DNA from: Candidatus Pelagibacter sp.
Lineage (GTDB): Bacteria; Pseudomonadota; Alphaproteobacteria; Pelagibacterales; Pelagibacteraceae
Reading direction: 5' to 3'
Assembly (NCBI GenBank): GCA_028097945.1
Contig: JAOHFJ010000013.1
Span: 1 to 22,633 of the forward strand
DNA: 22,633 bases
Made by a program: the position numbers and the translations under genes. The notes below the pieces were generated by a model that was not told the DNA's origin, did no database searches, and saw nothing but the letters and a program-made list of their open reading frames with translations. How positions within the stretch are numbered: the first letter of the stretch is position 1; every line of letters begins with the position of its first letter. Positions 1 to 7,804 of this stretch are shown here, in pieces.

Positions 1-304
1 TTAGGTTAATAATAATATCTCCAAGATACAAATCTTTTTCTAATTTTAATTTTTTATTTAGTTCTTTTCTGGTTTGAAAAGGAAACGATAACACGTCAGT
101 AGATTTATTTTTTTTTCTAAATTTATTATTAAGATATTTTATTTCTTTATTTCCTGAAAGAAGTAAAGTGCAGAAAATTTTATTTTTGATAAACTCTTTG
201 TTTTTAAAATTCAATTTATTAATTTTTCTACTTAGATAATTATTCGGATTTTTGATATATCGTTTCCAACTAATATTATTAGTTATTACATTAATTTTTA
301 TCAT
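1..304 (-). CDS. ybeY: Endoribonuclease YbeY (16S rRNA maturation), 3' end cut by window edge
   Basis: This is the N-terminal 101 residues of YbeY, a metal-dependent RNase acting in 16S rRNA 3'-end maturation and ribosome quality control. The reading frame starts at an ATG (304-302) and stays open to base 1. It carries the family signature STDVLSFPF followed by LYLGDIII, which precedes the metal-binding histidine motif; that motif lies outside the window and cannot be checked. The start lies inside the last codons of phoH (14 nt overlap), implying translational coupling. The tsaB-fur-miaB-phoH-ybeY order is the usual alphaproteobacterial one and supports the call. The N-terminus is lysine- and asparagine-rich like the neighbouring genes. 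Confidence 0.9.
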   Translation of the reverse strand, partial: MIKINVITNNISWKRYIKNPNNYLSRKINKLNFKNKEFIKNKIFCTLLLSGNKEIKYLNNKFRKKNKSTDVLSFPFQTRKELNKKLKLEKDLYLGDIIINL

Positions 305-1295
305 CAATGCTTTTATTTTGATAAGCTTTAATGATTTTTGAAACAAGTGGGTGTCTAACTACATCATTATGATCAAACTCAATTACTTTTATCTCTTTTA
401 CATCTTTAAGTATATTTTTTGATTTTATTAGACCAGAGTGCGTCTTATTTATTAAATCTACTTGCGTCGGATCACCGTTTACAACTAACTTTGAATTTTC
501 TCCTATTCTTGTTAAGAACATCTTTATCTGTGTTTCTGTTGCATTTTGAGCTTCATCTAAAATTGCAAAGCAGTTTTTGAGCGTCCTGCCTCTCATAAAA
601 GCTAAAGGTGCAATTTCAATTTCACCTGTTTCAATTTTTTTGTCAATTTTATCAGCGCCGAAAAGTTCGTAGAGGGCGTCATACAAAGGTCTCAAATATG
701 GATCTACTTTTTCTTTCATATCGCCTGGTAAAAAGCCTAACTTTTCACCAGCTTCAACAGCTGGTCTGGATAATATGACTCTATCTATTTTTTTTTCCAT
801 TAATAAAGTAATTGCAACTGAAACTGCTAAAAAGCTCTTTCCTGTTCCGGCAGGTCCAAGTGACATTACAATATCATTTTCCTTTAAAGCTTTAATATAC
901 TCAGATTGCTTCTCAGATCTTGCGATAACTGATTTTTTTGGAGTTTTTATTAATTGTTGAAAACTTTTAACATTTGACTCTTGAATTTCTAAATTTTTTT
1001 TCACCGATAGAACTATATCTTCTTTTTCAATAATATTCGTTAGAAAATACTTATTTACCAAAAATTTTATTGCGTCACTAAATACAGATAATTTTTCTTC
1101 ATCTCCTTTGCATGTTATAGAATTGCCCCTAAAATAAACATCTGTAGCAGTTAATTTTGACAAACTTTTCAGGTTTTGATCAAATTGTCCTACGATAGCC
1201 ATCAACATTTCGTTATCGTTAACCGATATATTAACGGTATCACTATCAATTTTTTTAATTATTAAATTTTCTTGTAGTTTACTAATTTTAGACAT
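291..1295 (-). CDS. phoH: PhoH-like P-loop ATPase (YbeZ type)
   Basis: The 334-residue protein is a PhoH/YbeZ-family ATPase, a cytoplasmic P-loop NTPase that is genetically and physically linked to YbeY in RNA metabolism. A Walker A motif, GPAGTGKS, lies at residues 147-154 and a Walker B-like LDEAQN at 246-251. The family blocks SRPAVEAGEKLGFLPGD (176-192) and VVNGDPTQVD (271-280) are intact. The first ~110 residues form the KH-like N-terminal extension typical of YbeZ rather than short PhoH. Length is normal. It starts 4 nt after the miaB stop and its end overlaps the ybeY start, so it is an internal cistron of the tsaB-to-ybeY operon. Its exact biochemical role is not settled in the family. 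Confidence 0.93.
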   Translation of the reverse strand: MSKISKLQENLIIKKIDSDTVNISVNDNEMLMAIVGQFDQNLKSLSKLTATDVYFRGNSITCKGDEEKLSVFSDAIKFLVNKYFLTNIIEKEDIVLSVKKNLEIQESNVKSFQQLIKTPKKSVIARSEKQSEYIKALKENDIVMSLGPAGTGKSFLAVSVAITLLMEKKIDRVILSRPAVEAGEKLGFLPGDMKEKVDPYLRPLYDALYELFGADKIDKKIETGEIEIAPLAFMRGRTLKNCFAILDEAQNATETQIKMFLTRIGENSKLVVNGDPTQVDLINKTHSGLIKSKNILKDVKEIKVIEFDHNDVVRHPLVSKIIKAYQNKSIDDKN

Positions 1296-1299
1296 TTAT

Positions 1300-2634
1300 T
1301 TAAGCAGCATAATTAGTTTGATTTAAATCTGAAATGATTTCGCCGAATAAGGAGCTTTGATTTCCCCTTATAATTTTAACTTTTTTTATTTTCCCTGTTA
1401 GATTATTATTACTTTCAACGATTACCGAGTTAAAGAATTCATCTCGACCAAAATATTTATTTTCATTTTTTATTTTATTTTCAAACAACACTTTCACTAT
1501 TTTTTTTAATAACTTTGCCTTATAGTCCTTTTTTATCATTTCAGCTGTTTTTTGAAACTCGATTAATCTATTTTTTGCATCTTTTTGCTCTACCCCTTCT
1601 AGTTCAAAGGCCGGGGTTCCTGGCCTTGCACTAAATATATAGGAAAAAGAATTTATAAACTTAACTTCATTAATTAATTTTATTGTTTTTTTAAAGTCGT
1701 CATATGTTTCACCTGGATATCCAATTATGAAATCACTTGAAAACTTAATATCTGGCTTAATTTTTTTTAACTTTTTTATAATTTCTAAATATTCCTCCAC
1801 CGAATGCTTTCTGTTCATTGCTTTTAAAATTTTATTGGAGCCGCTTTGTACAGGAAGATGAATTATAGGCATCAATTTTTCAATATTTTTATGGGCTTCT
1901 ATTAAATCTTCAGTAAAATCTCTTGGGTGCGATGTGGTATATCTAATTCTTTGCAAATCTTTAATTTTAGAAATTTCTTTAATCAAGTCTGAAAGTCTAT
2001 TTCCTTGGTAGTTATAAGCATTAACATTCTGACCAAGCAAATTAATTTCTCTCGATCCATTTTTAACCAAATTGTTAGCTTCTAAAACTAATTCTTTAAT
2101 CGATCTTGAAAATTCCGTTCCTCGTGTATAAGGAACAACGCAAAATTTACAAAATTTATCGCAACCTTCTTGAATAGTTAAAAATGAAGAAATTTTATTA
2201 TCAGAGTTTTTTAAAGAGTTTAAACTATCAAATTTTTCTATTACATCAAATTCTGTAAAATTTATTGGCTTTTGATTTGTTTCTAACCTCGTTATCATAT
2301 CATTAATTTTATGGTAAGATTGTGGACCTATAACAGCATCTATATACTTCTCCTTATTTAGTAAAATGTCGCCTTCTGCTTGAGCTACGCAGCCTGCAAT
2401 TAAGACAATTGGTTTAGTTTTATTTCTAAATTCTTTTTTTAATCTACCGATCTCATGATAAACTTTATCAGTAGCTTTTTCTCTAATGTGACAAGTATTT
2501 AAAATATAACAATTTGCTTCAATTAAATTACTTGTAGGTGAGTAATTAATTTTTTTGGTTAAATCTAGAATACGATTGCTATCATATTCATTCATTTGAC
2601 ATCCCAAAGTTTTAATAAAAATTTTTTTTGGCAA
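1300..2634 (-). CDS. miaB: tRNA-2-methylthio-N6-dimethylallyladenosine synthase MiaB
   Basis: This radical-SAM methylthiotransferase converts i6A37 to ms2i6A37 in tRNAs reading UNN codons. Using the TTG at 2634-2632 the protein has 444 residues. The N-terminal cluster cysteines are at 12, 48 and 82 (LGCQMNEYDS, NTCHIREKA, AGCVAQAEG). The radical-SAM CxxxCxxC is at 158, 162 and 165 (GCDKFCKFC), and a C-terminal TRAM region follows. I prefer this start because it gives MPKKIFIKTLGCQMNEYDS, which lines up with the usual MiaB N-terminus, and because the codon follows the fur stop by one base. An upstream in-frame TTG at 2679 would add 15 residues and overlap fur by 44 nt. No strong Shine-Dalgarno is visible, so re-initiation after fur is likely. 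Confidence 0.95.
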   Translation of the reverse strand: MPKKIFIKTLGCQMNEYDSNRILDLTKKINYSPTSNLIEANCYILNTCHIREKATDKVYHEIGRLKKEFRNKTKPIVLIAGCVAQAEGDILLNKEKYIDAVIGPQSYHKINDMITRLETNQKPINFTEFDVIEKFDSLNSLKNSDNKISSFLTIQEGCDKFCKFCVVPYTRGTEFSRSIKELVLEANNLVKNGSREINLLGQNVNAYNYQGNRLSDLIKEISKIKDLQRIRYTTSHPRDFTEDLIEAHKNIEKLMPIIHLPVQSGSNKILKAMNRKHSVEEYLEIIKKLKKIKPDIKFSSDFIIGYPGETYDDFKKTIKLINEVKFINSFSYIFSARPGTPAFELEGVEQKDAKNRLIEFQKTAEMIKKDYKAKLLKKIVKVLFENKIKNENKYFGRDEFFNSVIVESNNNLTGKIKKVKIIRGNQSSLFGEIISDLNQTNYAA

Positions 2635-2635
2635 A

Positions 2636-3043
2636 TTATTTTTTAATTTTTGATCCGTAAAGTTCAAGTTTATGGTCAACTAGTTTGTAACCTAATTTTT
2701 TTGCAACTTCGTTTTGAAGCTTTTCAATATCTTTATCTACAAACTCAATTATTTCTCCACTATTAATATCTATTAAATGATCATGATGTTCATCTGGAGA
2801 TTGTTCATATCTGGCTTTACCGCCTTTAAAATCATGTTTTTCTAAAATTCCTGCTTCCTCAAATAGTTTTACAGTCCTATAGACTGTCGCTATGCTAATT
2901 TTTTTATCAATAGAACTTACTCTTTTATGTAATTCGTCTACATCTGGGTGGTCATTTGACTCCGACATAATCTGTGCAATCACTTTTCTTTGATCTGTGA
3001 GTCTAACACCTTTTTTTCTGCATTTATCTTCAATTGAATTCAT
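2636..3043 (-). CDS. fur: Fur-family metalloregulator, Fur/Mur type
   Basis: A 135-residue ferric-uptake-regulator family repressor: an N-terminal winged helix (about 1-80, with RLTDQRKVI and the recognition-helix ISIATVYRTVKLFEEAG) and a dimerisation/metal-binding domain containing HHDHLI at 86-91. The CxxC pair that follows HHDHLI in enterobacterial Fur is absent; the sequence reads DINSGEIIEF, as in rhizobial Mur and other alphaproteobacterial Fur-like proteins that can respond to manganese. Whether it senses iron or manganese cannot be decided here. It sits 9 nt after tsaB and 1 nt before the chosen miaB start, so it is cotranscribed with tRNA-modification genes. The symbol fur follows the family; mur may be more accurate. 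Confidence 0.88.
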   Translation of the reverse strand: MNSIEDKCRKKGVRLTDQRKVIAQIMSESNDHPDVDELHKRVSSIDKKISIATVYRTVKLFEEAGILEKHDFKGGKARYEQSPDEHHDHLIDINSGEIIEFVDKDIEKLQNEVAKKLGYKLVDHKLELYGSKIKK

Positions 3044-3052
3044 AAAATTAAT

Positions 3053-3433
3053 CTAACTTATATATAAGGGTTTAATCAAATTTTTTTGTGTCAGTTTTTT
3101 TCTTATTAAAAGTTCAATATTAGCAGGGCTAAATTGGCCAAGATCTTCATTTTTAAATCCAAATAAATTAATTTTTTTTGATATTTTCATTCCTTTTGCT
3201 ACTGCTAGAGAAACCCTTAGTGAAGAAAAGCTTCCCGGACCACTGTTTACAAGTATTGAAAAATTACTATTAATATTTGCTTTGTATTTTTTTATCAAAT
3301 TTAATATGCTTGATACTAATTGTTCATTGTTATGTTTTTGATCAAAAATATGAGTATAAAATTTGTTATCAACCATTAAGCCAATTTTATCATTTTTACC
3401 AATGAAATTTAAAATTAGGAAATTTTTAATCAT
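3053..3433 (-). CDS. tsaB: TsaB (YeaZ), unusually short tRNA t6A synthesis partner
   Basis: TsaB is the non-catalytic partner of TsaD in making threonylcarbamoyl-adenosine at tRNA position 37. The signature NSGPGSFSSLRVSLAVAKGM matches the family block GPGSFTGLRxGLAxAKG, and the C-terminus IKPLYIS resembles the usual family terminus. With the ATG at 3433 the protein has only 126 residues, against roughly 215-230 normally. Most of the second ASKHA lobe is missing although both ends are recognisable, so this looks like an internal deletion rather than a truncation. rimI, often found between tsaB and fur, is absent: fur starts 9 nt downstream. An upstream in-frame start at 3457 is possible. The 5' end overlaps the divergent deacetylase start by 32 nt. 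Confidence 0.82.
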   Translation of the reverse strand: MIKNFLILNFIGKNDKIGLMVDNKFYTHIFDQKHNNEQLVSSILNLIKKYKANINSNFSILVNSGPGSFSSLRVSLAVAKGMKISKKINLFGFKNEDLGQFSPANIELLIRKKLTQKNLIKPLYIS

Positions 3434-4457
3434 AAATATAGTTATAACTATTTTCATATTTCAAAACAATTTATTTTCAAAAAATCTAGTCTCTAGTATT
3501 GAAGATTTTGGTATCATTTCATTAATGTATCATAGGTTTGAAGAAAACAAGTATCCATCTACCAACATCAGATTGAAAGATTTTGAAGAACACATCAGAA
3601 TTATTGAAGAAAACCGAATAAGTTTTGTGAACCCAAAAAATTTTGAAGAGGAATTAAAAAACAATAAGTCTAAAAGAAAAATACTTTTAACAATTGATGA
3701 TGGTTTTTCTTCTTTTTATGAAAATGCTTGGCCTATTTTAAAAGAAAAAAAAATACCCTTTATTTTATTTGTAAGTACACGTGAAGTTGGAGCTTTTAAT
3801 TATATGACGTGGGATCAAATAAGAGAGTTAAGCAAAGAAGATTTTGTAGAAATTGGTAACCATAGTCATTCACATGAATATCTCGCAGATGTAAGTAATA
3901 AATTAATCAAGGAAGATATTTCTAAATCTATTTCTATTTTTAATAAAAATTTGGGGAAAAATTCTAATTTTTTTTCTTATCCTTTTGGAGAATACAGTAA
4001 TGATTTTAAAAATATAATTAAAGATTTTGGTTTTAAGTATGCCTTTGGTCAACATTCTGGCGTGATGGATGAAACAAAAGATTTTTATGAACTTCCTCGA
4101 TACCCAATTAATGAAAAATATGGAGAGGTTAAAAGATTTAAATCTTTGACTAAAACACTTCCTTTCAAATTTAAAGAGATTTTTCCTGATGAAAAATACC
4201 TCACACAAATCAAAAATCCACCTAATGTGAAAATTGAATTCTATAAAGATATTAAAAATCTTAAATCTGTAAACTGCTATTCTAATGAAGGTGGTAAATG
4301 GAGACAATCAAATATTAATTTTGAAAATTCTAATACACTTTCGATAATAATTGACGAAAAATTTGTTGGGGAAAGAGGCAGAATCAATTGCTCCCTAAGA
4401 GATCCTAGCGGTTTATGGCGCTGGCTGGGAATTCAATTTGTAATAGGTGAAAAATAA
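3402..4457 (+). CDS. Exported polysaccharide deacetylase family protein
   Basis: A 351-residue NodB-fold (carbohydrate esterase 4) protein. A signal peptide or N-terminal anchor is visible at residues 1-25 (MKFKIRKF then a run of I/V/F), so it probably acts in the periplasm. The catalytic/metal motif 1 is TIDDG at 98-101 and the metal motif HSHSH is at 154-158 in GNHSHSHEYL. FSYPFGEY (near 196) matches motif 3. The last ~90 residues, after FKEIFPDEKYL, lie outside the NodB domain and end in a tryptophan-rich stretch (SGLWRWLGIQF); I do not recognise them. I chose the ATG at 3402, rather than an upstream TTG at 3363, because the signal sequence starts there. The substrate (peptidoglycan, exopolysaccharide or other N-acetyl sugar) is not evident. 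It ends 1 nt from the convergent Bax-like gene. Confidence 0.88.
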   Translation: MKFKIRKFLIINIVITIFIFQNNLFSKNLVSSIEDFGIISLMYHRFEENKYPSTNIRLKDFEEHIRIIEENRISFVNPKNFEEELKNNKSKRKILLTIDDGFSSFYENAWPILKEKKIPFILFVSTREVGAFNYMTWDQIRELSKEDFVEIGNHSHSHEYLADVSNKLIKEDISKSISIFNKNLGKNSNFFSYPFGEYSNDFKNIIKDFGFKYAFGQHSGVMDETKDFYELPRYPINEKYGEVKRFKSLTKTLPFKFKEIFPDEKYLTQIKNPPNVKIEFYKDIKNLKSVNCYSNEGGKWRQSNINFENSNTLSIIIDEKFVGERGRINCSLRDPSGLWRWLGIQFVIGEK

Positions 4458-4458
4458 C

Positions 4459-5985
4459 TTAAGAGGATAATTCGATTTTTTTAACTGAATTTACTAATCG
4501 TACTGGTTCAAAATCCATCAATCTATTTTGTTTTATAATCTGATTTAATATTTTTGTGTATTCAGAACCTGTTTGTGCGTAATTATTTAATGTTTCAGTT
4601 AACTCTAATCCCTTAATTTTTTTGTTTTTATCTCTAAGAGCTAATCTTTTTTGTCTAAATTTTAAATAGCTTTTATGAGTATTAAGATTATTTTGATAAG
4701 CTTTTACGGAAGCCCTCAAGATTGGAAATTTCAAGATTTTATGATTTTTATTACTTTCTCTATCCAATGGCGCAATTCCTTGGCCACTCCAAGTCCATTG
4801 TCCAAAAATAGCGTTCCCCTCTAAGGCAAATCTTGAAGTGCCCCATCCACTTTCTTTAGCTGCTTGGGCAAGAGCTATTGATGTTGGTATGATATCCATT
4901 CGAGCAACTAATTCTTTCAAATCACCTTTTTTAACCTTGTATTCTAATAATTTTTGTCTAAGCCACTGTTTTTCTAAATCTGTGGTGAATTTTTTTTTGC
5001 TTACAGTTAATAGTTTCTCTCTGTCAGCAAGAATTCTTTCATTTTCAGCAACAATTAAAGGTAAGACAATTTTAATAAATGTTTCCTTCTTTAATTTAGT
5101 ACTCTGTAAAGCATCAAGATCTCTTGGAAACTGGGTAAAATAAATAGGTTTAACCAATTTTTGTGTTCGTACTTTACCCAGATCATATTCGACGTCTTTA
5201 AAAAGATTTAAAACTGTCTCAGTTTTTAAATTTAAATTGGGTAAAATTACTTCATCTACATTTTTTCTTTTCACTTCCAGCTTAGGTTTTTTTTTTAATT
5301 TTTTTGCTTCTTTCTTGTTATCTGGTTTCTTAATTTCAGGCTTTTTTACCTCTTTTTTTATCTCCGGTTTTTTCACCTCTTTCTTAATTTCAGGTTTCTT
5401 CAATTCTTTAGTTATTTCTGGTTTTTTTGATAATTCACCATCATATAAGTAATTGACACCACTGAAGGCGATAGTTGTTATAACGGCTACAGATGCAATA
5501 GCAATTATTACCCTTTTGGCTTTTTGAGGTTCTATTTGTTGTTTGTAAATTCCGTGGAATAAATCAGTAAACAAATTTCCAAAAAATTCATAAATTACCT
5601 TACCAAGCTTTGGAATAATATTTAAAAAATTTAAACCTATTTTCCCGAGTTGAGTCCATAAATCTTTAAAAGTTCGACTGATTTTTCTATTTGTATCAAG
5701 TTTAAAATTTTCTAACTTTCTTATTGCCCTATTCTTATCTTTAATTTTATTTTCTTTATATTCTCTTAGATTTGATTTTATTTTTCCAACAGGTTTAAAA
5801 ATATTATCTCTTAAAAAATTTGATTTAAAATCTTTTGGAATAGTAATTTTATTTTTTTTAAGAATAAGTTCTAATTGACCTGAAGTTAAATTTTTTCTAC
5901 TTTTTTCATAATCTTTAATTTCTTTCACGTCGTAGATATACGCAAGTTCAACTAATTTATCTCTATAACTTAATTTTTTTTTCAT
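4459..5985 (-). CDS. Membrane-anchored Bax-like glucosaminidase (peptidoglycan hydrolase)
   Basis: A 508-residue protein with a C-terminal Bax/LytF-type N-acetylglucosaminidase domain at about 305-490. The likely catalytic glutamate is E378 in AAKESGWGTSRFA, followed by GNAIFGQWTW and the SVKAYQNNLNTHKSY block. One transmembrane helix (about 159-181) follows a basic ~155-residue N-terminal part that should be cytoplasmic, placing the enzyme domain in the periplasm. A linker at 187-240 is rich in Lys, Pro and Glu and contains four tandem 9-residue units (KKPEIKKEV type). The N-terminal part matches nothing I recognise. The start overlaps the nfu stop (ATGA), so the two are translationally coupled. 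E. coli Bax is shorter and lacks the long N-terminal region. Confidence 0.85.
   Translation of the reverse strand: MKKKLSYRDKLVELAYIYDVKEIKDYEKSRKNLTSGQLELILKKNKITIPKDFKSNFLRDNIFKPVGKIKSNLREYKENKIKDKNRAIRKLENFKLDTNRKISRTFKDLWTQLGKIGLNFLNIIPKLGKVIYEFFGNLFTDLFHGIYKQQIEPQKAKRVIIAIASVAVITTIAFSGVNYLYDGELSKKPEITKELKKPEIKKEVKKPEIKKEVKKPEIKKPDNKKEAKKLKKKPKLEVKRKNVDEVILPNLNLKTETVLNLFKDVEYDLGKVRTQKLVKPIYFTQFPRDLDALQSTKLKKETFIKIVLPLIVAENERILADREKLLTVSKKKFTTDLEKQWLRQKLLEYKVKKGDLKELVARMDIIPTSIALAQAAKESGWGTSRFALEGNAIFGQWTWSGQGIAPLDRESNKNHKILKFPILRASVKAYQNNLNTHKSYLKFRQKRLALRDKNKKIKGLELTETLNNYAQTGSEYTKILNQIIKQNRLMDFEPVRLVNSVKKIELSS
5320..5427 (-). repeat. Tandem 27-bp repeat encoding KKPEIKKEV-type units
   Basis: Four imperfect 27-nt units inside the Bax-like gene encode residues 187-222, reading KKPEITKEL, KKPEIKKEV, KKPEIKKEV and KKPEIKKPD. 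They form a charged, proline-punctuated linker just outside the transmembrane helix. Copy number in such in-frame minisatellites can vary between strains. The periplasmic spacer role is inferred from position. Confidence 0.75.
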
Positions 5986-6533
5986 TGTGCAGCTTCAACC
6001 GTGTTAACTTCTTTTACGTAGTGTTTTAAAAGATTTTGAACCCCTTGTTTTAAAGTCATCAAAGAACTTGGACAACCTGAGCAGCTTCCTTGTAACTGTA
6101 CTTTCACAACTCCTTTTTCAAAGGATATAAACTTTATATCTCCTCCATCTCTTGCCACAGCTGGACGTATTTTAGTATCTAAAACTTCAATAATTTTATT
6201 CACAGTTTCACTATTATTCTTGTTAGATTCAGCTGTTTTTTTGTCTTCCTTAAGTATTGGATCACTATTTTTTTCAAAATAGTCGTTTAAGTGAGAAATA
6301 ATCATTGGTTTTAACTCATTCCATGAAACTTCTCTAGTTTTTTTAACTGAGAGAAATTTTTCTGATAATAAAATCAGTTCTACACCTTTAAAATTTAATA
6401 ATTCTTTTACAAAAGGAATTTTAATTTCATTCTTTTTCTCTTTTTTAAATTCTTCGGTGCCAATAGCTGATAGCTTCTTTTCAGACAAAAACTTTAAAGA
6501 GTCCGGATTAGGTGTAGTTTCTATTTGTATCAT
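5982..6533 (-). CDS. Nfu-type iron-sulfur cluster carrier protein
   Basis: A 183-residue Fe-S carrier of the NifU C-terminal-domain family, likely passing 4Fe-4S clusters to client apoproteins. It has an Nfu N-terminal domain (residues 1-88, starting IETTPNPDSLKF) and a NifU-like domain (about 108-180) with the cluster-binding CSGCPSS motif, cysteines 151 and 154. The block RPAVARDGGDI at 123-133 is typical. This two-domain layout is the mitochondrial Nfu1/alphaproteobacterial form. It lies 12 nt downstream of trpS and overlaps the Bax-like start by 4 nt. Likely clients encoded nearby are MiaB and Nth, both 4Fe-4S enzymes, but that link is inferred from function only. Confidence 0.93.
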   Translation of the reverse strand: MIQIETTPNPDSLKFLSEKKLSAIGTEEFKKEKKNEIKIPFVKELLNFKGVELILLSEKFLSVKKTREVSWNELKPMIISHLNDYFEKNSDPILKEDKKTAESNKNNSETVNKIIEVLDTKIRPAVARDGGDIKFISFEKGVVKVQLQGSCSGCPSSLMTLKQGVQNLLKHYVKEVNTVEAAQ

Positions 6534-6545
6534 TAAAGCTTTATA

Positions 6546-7550
6546 TTATATCAAACCTACTTTTTCACGTACAATCTTAAGGTTTTCCTCAGCAATTATA
6601 TTAGCTTTTTCACTGCCTTTTTTTAGTATATTTTTTAAGTGCGACTTATCTTTAAGTAGTTTTTGAATTTCTTTTCCAACAGGAGTTATTTCATCAATTA
6701 AAACTTCTGCTAATTTTGTTTTCAAAAAAGAGTATTCTTGTCCTGCCATTTTTGAAATAATATTTTCTAAACTTGTTTTAGTTAATTCAGAATAAATATT
6801 TAAAAGATTTAAAGCTTCCGGTTTTTTTTCTAATAACTTTATCTCTCCGGGTATTGAGTCAGAGTCTGATTTGGCCTTTTTTATCTTTTTATTTATTTCA
6901 TCAGCAGTATCTTTTAAATTTATTCTTGAATAATCTGACTCCTCAGATTTGCTCATTTTTTTTGTCCCGTCTCTTAAGCTCATAATTCTAGAAATGTTTT
7001 TAGATATCAATGGTGCTGGTAAAGGGAAGAAATCTTTACAATTAAAATCGTTGTTAAATTTCTGAGCTATATCACGAGATAATTCTAAGTGCTGTTTTTG
7101 ATCTGCTCCAACTGGGACATGAGTAGCTTTATAAAGTAAAATATCTGCAGCCATAAGATTGGGGTATATATAAAGTCCAACACTTGCCTTTTCTTTATCT
7201 GATCCAGCTTTATCTTTAAATTGTGTCATTCGATTTAGCCAGCCGACTCTTGATACACAGTTTAAAATCCAAGCGAGCTCTGCGTGACCAGAAACTGAAG
7301 ATTGATTAAAAATTATACTTTTATTAGGATCTAAACCGGTTGCTAAAAAACTCGCCGTAGTTTCTAACACGTTATCATGTAAGTGATTGGGATCTTGAAA
7401 AACAGTAATAGCGTGTAAATCAACTACACAATAAATGCATTCCATCTCTTTTTGTAATGAAACAAAGTTCTTAAGCGCTCCTAAATAATTTCCTAAATGA
7501 AGATTTCCGGTTGGTTGAACACCTGAAAATACTAATTTTTTTTTACTCAT
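6546..7550 (-). CDS. trpS: Tryptophanyl-tRNA synthetase
   Basis: Class I synthetase charging tRNA-Trp, 334 residues, normal length. The HIGH-type motif reads HLGN at 18-21 within [15 protein letters not shown], the substrate-binding block GADQKQHLE is at 148-156, and KMSKS is at 198-202. All active-site blocks look intact. The ATG at 7550-7548 overlaps the TGA of the upstream frame (TGATG), so translation is probably coupled to the end of murJ. A TTG one codon upstream is in frame but less likely. The tight junction also shows that the displaced murJ end is the natural upstream cistron. Confidence 0.96.
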   Translation of the reverse strand: MSKKKLVFSGVQPTGNLHLGNYLGALKNFVSLQKEMECIYCVVDLHAITVFQDPNHLHDNVLETTASFLATGLDPNKSIIFNQSSVSGHAELAWILNCVSRVGWLNRMTQFKDKAGSDKEKASVGLYIYPNLMAADILLYKATHVPVGADQKQHLELSRDIAQKFNNDFNCKDFFPLPAPLISKNISRIMSLRDGTKKMSKSEESDYSRINLKDTADEINKKIKKAKSDSDSIPGEIKLLEKKPEALNLLNIYSELTKTSLENIISKMAGQEYSFLKTKLAEVLIDEITPVGKEIQKLLKDKSHLKNILKKGSEKANIIAEENLKIVREKVGLI

Positions 7551-7804
7551 CAATTTGTTTTATAATTTTTAAGTTTTAATATTCCAAATAAATAACATGA
7601 TAATAAATAAAACATACCAACAAAACTAACAATTGATATTAAATAAACAGCTTTATAATTATAACCATAGTCTAAATAAATTGCGAACTTGTCTAAAGAA
7701 ATTAGCAATATGGACGACATTATGATTGTTGAAATCAATATCTTGATAAAATTTATCATTAATTGATTTTTTAATAACAAAATTTTCTTACTATTCCAAC
7801 CCAA
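7550..7804 (-). CDS. murJ: C-terminal part of MurJ displaced into another frame
   Basis: An open frame of about 84 codons (nominal TTG start at 7804; the frame is open back to a TAA at 7849-7847). It is not an independent gene. It encodes two hydrophobic helices, roughly [20 protein letters not shown] and [20 protein letters not shown], that match the last transmembrane helices missing from the interrupted murJ frame just upstream. Joining the frames with a -1 shift near 7774-7800 gives a protein of about 500 residues, the usual MurJ size. Its TGA overlaps the trpS ATG. The cause is either a one-base sequencing or assembly deletion or a real, recent frameshift, since the downstream frame has not decayed. 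Confidence 0.75.
   Translation of the reverse strand: MGWNSKKILLLKNQLMINFIKILISTIIMSSILLISLDKFAIYLDYGYNYKAVYLISIVSFVGMFYLLSCYLFGILKLKNYKTN

Noticed and set aside
3903..4307. 134-codon open frame antisense to the deacetylase gene
   Set aside because: It lies wholly inside a well-supported coding gene, has a low-complexity Phe/Ile/Lys/Arg composition and no recognisable motif; it is a shadow of AT-rich coding.
4838..5452. Plus-strand frames of 101 and 71 codons opposite the Bax-like gene
   Set aside because: Composition (Ser/Phe/Leu runs) mirrors the Lys/Glu/Pro repeats and helical coding on the other strand.
7774..7800. Programmed -1 ribosomal frameshifting in murJ
   Set aside because: The codons at the junction (AGA AAA TTT TGT) do not form an X XXY YYZ slippery heptamer, no downstream structure stands out, and MurJ is not known to use recoding.
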